DNA from: Rhytidiadelphus loreus
Taxonomy: Eukaryota > Streptophyta > Bryopsida > Hypnales > Hylocomiaceae
Reading direction: 5' to 3'
Assembly (NCBI GenBank): GCA_947034895.1
Contig: OX344764.1
Span: 34,288,935-34,352,934, forward strand
Length of the DNA: 64,000 bases
Part shown: positions 61,440 through 64,000 of the stretch, one piece after another
How the letters are laid out: every line of letters begins with the position of its first letter
Numbering within the stretch: position 1 is the stretch's first letter
The notes under the pieces: model-generated
What the model was told of the DNA's origin: nothing
Database searches by the model: none
The model's input: only the letters and a program-made list of their open reading frames with translations
Position numbers and translations under genes: made by a program

Positions 61440-64000
61440 CCCTCCTTCCTTATATTGTGGTGTTTTTTGGGCTCCTTGTTTTCAATTTTTTTTATTGCAA
61501 CCTACAAGTTTGTAGTAGTTCCTTTGATCTTCTATCCATTGCATCTAGTTGGCCATCTCTTGTCAATCCTTGTTGATCGCCTTTCTAGTCCCTTCCTCGT
61601 GGCTCTCAAATTCCACAAAATTGTTGCTATTGGTAACCTTAATTGAGATGATCTTTCTTGTTTAGATATTAGTAGTGCGTTGCAATTGTTGTCTTTACTT
61701 AATCTTGGTTGGTGCTCTTTTCCAAATGGCTGCCATCTTCTTCATCATTGTTGGAAAACCTAGCTAGGTTGTGGCATCCAATTTCTCGCCAATGTGGCCT
61801 TTGCCCTAATGGTTCTCTCCACTTTCCTACTAGTTCCACAATTGTTTTCATCCAAAAAATGCACATCCTTGCCCTTGTGCTTCTCGTTGCATGGAGATGT
61901 CCCTTGCTTGGTCTCGTCCCACTAAAATTTAACAATATTTTGTCCAAAACAACGCGTCCAAAATGACAGAAATTTCAGATATTCTACTAGTGTCCTAGGA
62001 AAGCCCGCCACTACCCTTGTACCTCTCACCGCAATGTTCATCATTGAAATTGCACTCTGTGAAGGCATCACATTTGTTTTTAATTCTAATTGCTCTAAGC
62101 AAGTCGTATAGCTTTAGCCTCTTTATCTTGGTTTTAAAATTGTGTAAACTTCCAAATGAAATAAAGTTTTGGAAAGGATTTCTCAAATTGGCTTCTGTGA
62201 GTGCCATAATAATTGTTGATATATATTATTCAAAATTTGCACTTCAAAACACTTCTAGTTAATCCTATAACCACCATTTTTAGAATATTGAAGGACCACT
62301 TTGTTGCCTCATGTTGGCTTTTATATTATTGATTAATTATTACATTCAAATCCCCTTATCCACTTCTTTAAATAATAATAAATCACCACCTAAACACCTA
62401 ACTTGGTAACAACATGCACCTTGATAAAATAAAATAGACCACCCAACATTGCCAGCCAACCAAAAATTGATTATAGGATATATTTGTGGCAAAAATAGGG
62501 GGTGCACTACCTTATAGAATGATGGTGCAAAGTATTTATCAAGTTCTAAAAAGGCATTTATAAAGTTGTGCAAGAGGCATTCATTGCCATCGCCTTGGAA
62601 ATTAGGCTTAGGATATTTTCAACCTTAGGTCCAATTTTTTAGTAGGACGATTGGCACAATTTTCATTCTACCATTGTTAAGTTTATCATTAATCTAAGAT
62701 AATTACACCTTAATGTATTGAAATAAGCAATTTAGCATGGTTCCCAATATTTTTGGGAACTTAAATTTTTGTGGGATCTTGTTGGTAGTCTAAAGAAGAT
62801 TCTAGATCCTCTAAAAATATTTTTTTGGACACTTTATGAATAAACTATGAATTTTCAAAGTGGTAACAAGTGAAATCATTTCTACCAATTTAAACAAGGA
62901 TTCAAAAAGTGTTGAGTTGTGGTTACCACAAGACTCTTATTTGTTTGTTGATTTATTCAACATACTACATCTTATTGACTACTAATAATTTAATTTTTTG
63001 AATACAGCTCACTTTATTAGAATAGCCTTAATATTTTTGTTATTCAAATTTGCAAATTGCCTAGACCACTAGTGCAAATTAGTCTACCCTATGTTTATGT
63101 TTTCCTAAATTGTTTAAACATATATTTTACAAGATTCAAATAGAAACTTTTTGTCAAAGACTATTAAAATAATCTAGAGAAATATAAACAAGGGGATGGA
63201 TCTAGAGAACTATATACAAGGAAGTTTGATTTTAGATACTAACTTCTAACATTTTAAACATTCTTTCTAATAGTTCAAGGTTTGTATACAACATTTAGTG
63301 GTCTATCCTTCAATCTTTAATGTTTGTGAATTGCCAACATATTTGACACAACATGTCCATGAAGTTCAAAAGTAAGACGAGAAGAAATTGCCATTCCCTT
63401 GAACCTATAACACTCGCAACAATCATATGAAGAAAGGCACTTCTATGAAAATCTACCCATATATTAATAGAACCATATTCTCCGAAACTACACTCACATA
63501 TCCGATGGAATTTGGGACAAATTATTTTCACAAAGCATTGTGGATCTAAATACCTCTACTTGCAAGTTCAAACTGTTGAGACTCCAACTTACTTGCAGTG
63601 CTATCAATGCTAAGTATCCCCTACTTATTCAAGTACATTCGGAATCTCTCCTTAGAACTTACAAAGTTCCACTACTATGTTTTCATAGGTGCGAATCCTA
63701 AATTCCATTGTCATGTTATTTTCCATTGTTTATGGGATCAAGTTATAGGACACAAAGTCTTGTTTATTGTCTTTGGTAGTCAACTTCCTTTCATGTAGAA
63801 GATGTTCTTGATTGAAATCATAAACTATTATTGTAGCAAGTGATTCATTTTGTTTTAGTTTCAAAAAAAATTGGTGATTTGTCGTGTGTTTGGTTATAAT
63901 TGAGTTGTGTAGGATGTTAGAATGGAGGTGCAATTATCCCAATCAAGTATACCAAATTTCAATTTCAAAAAAGCAAAATTTCATTTTTGGTGAATTTTGT
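61440..64000. other. AT-rich DNA, no gene recognised
   Basis: Short frames on both strands near 61699-62262 and 63310-63933 have no recognisable family. Part of 61440-62600 could belong to the element that carried the decayed transposase, but no terminal repeats were identified. Confidence 0.35.

Noticed and set aside
61699..62262. Opposed 70-85 codon frames on both strands
   Set aside because: No family similarity; mirrored open frames suggest composition rather than coding.
1..64000. tRNA and rRNA genes
   Set aside because: Sequences like GTTCGA(A/G) were seen (for example near 24395 and 33214) but no cloverleaf or rRNA signature could be built around them.

Overview
The window looks like nuclear DNA of a land plant. 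It is AT-rich and repeat-dense, and its only two well-supported genes, both on the + strand, have GT-AG introns and encode proteins of plant type: an NT-C2 family protein and a papaya-type glutaminyl cyclase. Several plant class II transposons are present. The lineage cannot be fixed from the sequence; the GC-rich, GT-rich untranslated regions and dispersed repeats would fit a bryophyte or another non-seed plant, but that is a weak guess. There is no operon, tRNA, rRNA, CRISPR array or bacterial feature.

Layout. 1-2300 is GC-balanced, transcribed-looking DNA with no recognisable gene, carrying a small retroposon with a 15-bp target duplication. 2300-31000 is AT-rich intergenic DNA with many non-autonomous transposons, plus two GC-balanced islands (about 13470-14550 and 24170-25700). 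31200-42050 is the genic core: the NT-C2 gene (four coding exons, 753 aa) and the glutaminyl cyclase gene (eleven coding exons, 333 aa, N-terminal membrane anchor), separated by short tandem repeats and a small MITE. 42050-59530 is again repeat-rich. 59852-61439 (minus strand) holds a decayed DDE transposase of the CENP-B/Jerky/pogo type. The rest is AT-rich with nothing I recognise.

The main discovery candidate is a dispersed family of roughly 890-970 bp non-coding elements whose ends read TTAA-CCCC(T/A)AAAG... and ...CTTT(A/T)GGGG-TTAA. At least fourteen copies, whole or broken, cover about a fifth of the window. One 970-bp copy sits inside another member, and comparison with unfilled relatives shows that a single TTAA became two. 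TTAA duplication with CCC/GGG ends is the hallmark of the piggyBac superfamily, which to my knowledge is poorly documented in land plants. The interiors are built from reiterated modules of about 45 bp, and the same modules occur in a nested element with unrelated ends. No piggyBac-type transposase is visible in the window.

The two genes have no evident functional link. The cyclase is expected to form N-terminal pyroglutamate in the secretory pathway; the NT-C2 protein has no established biochemical role that I can state.
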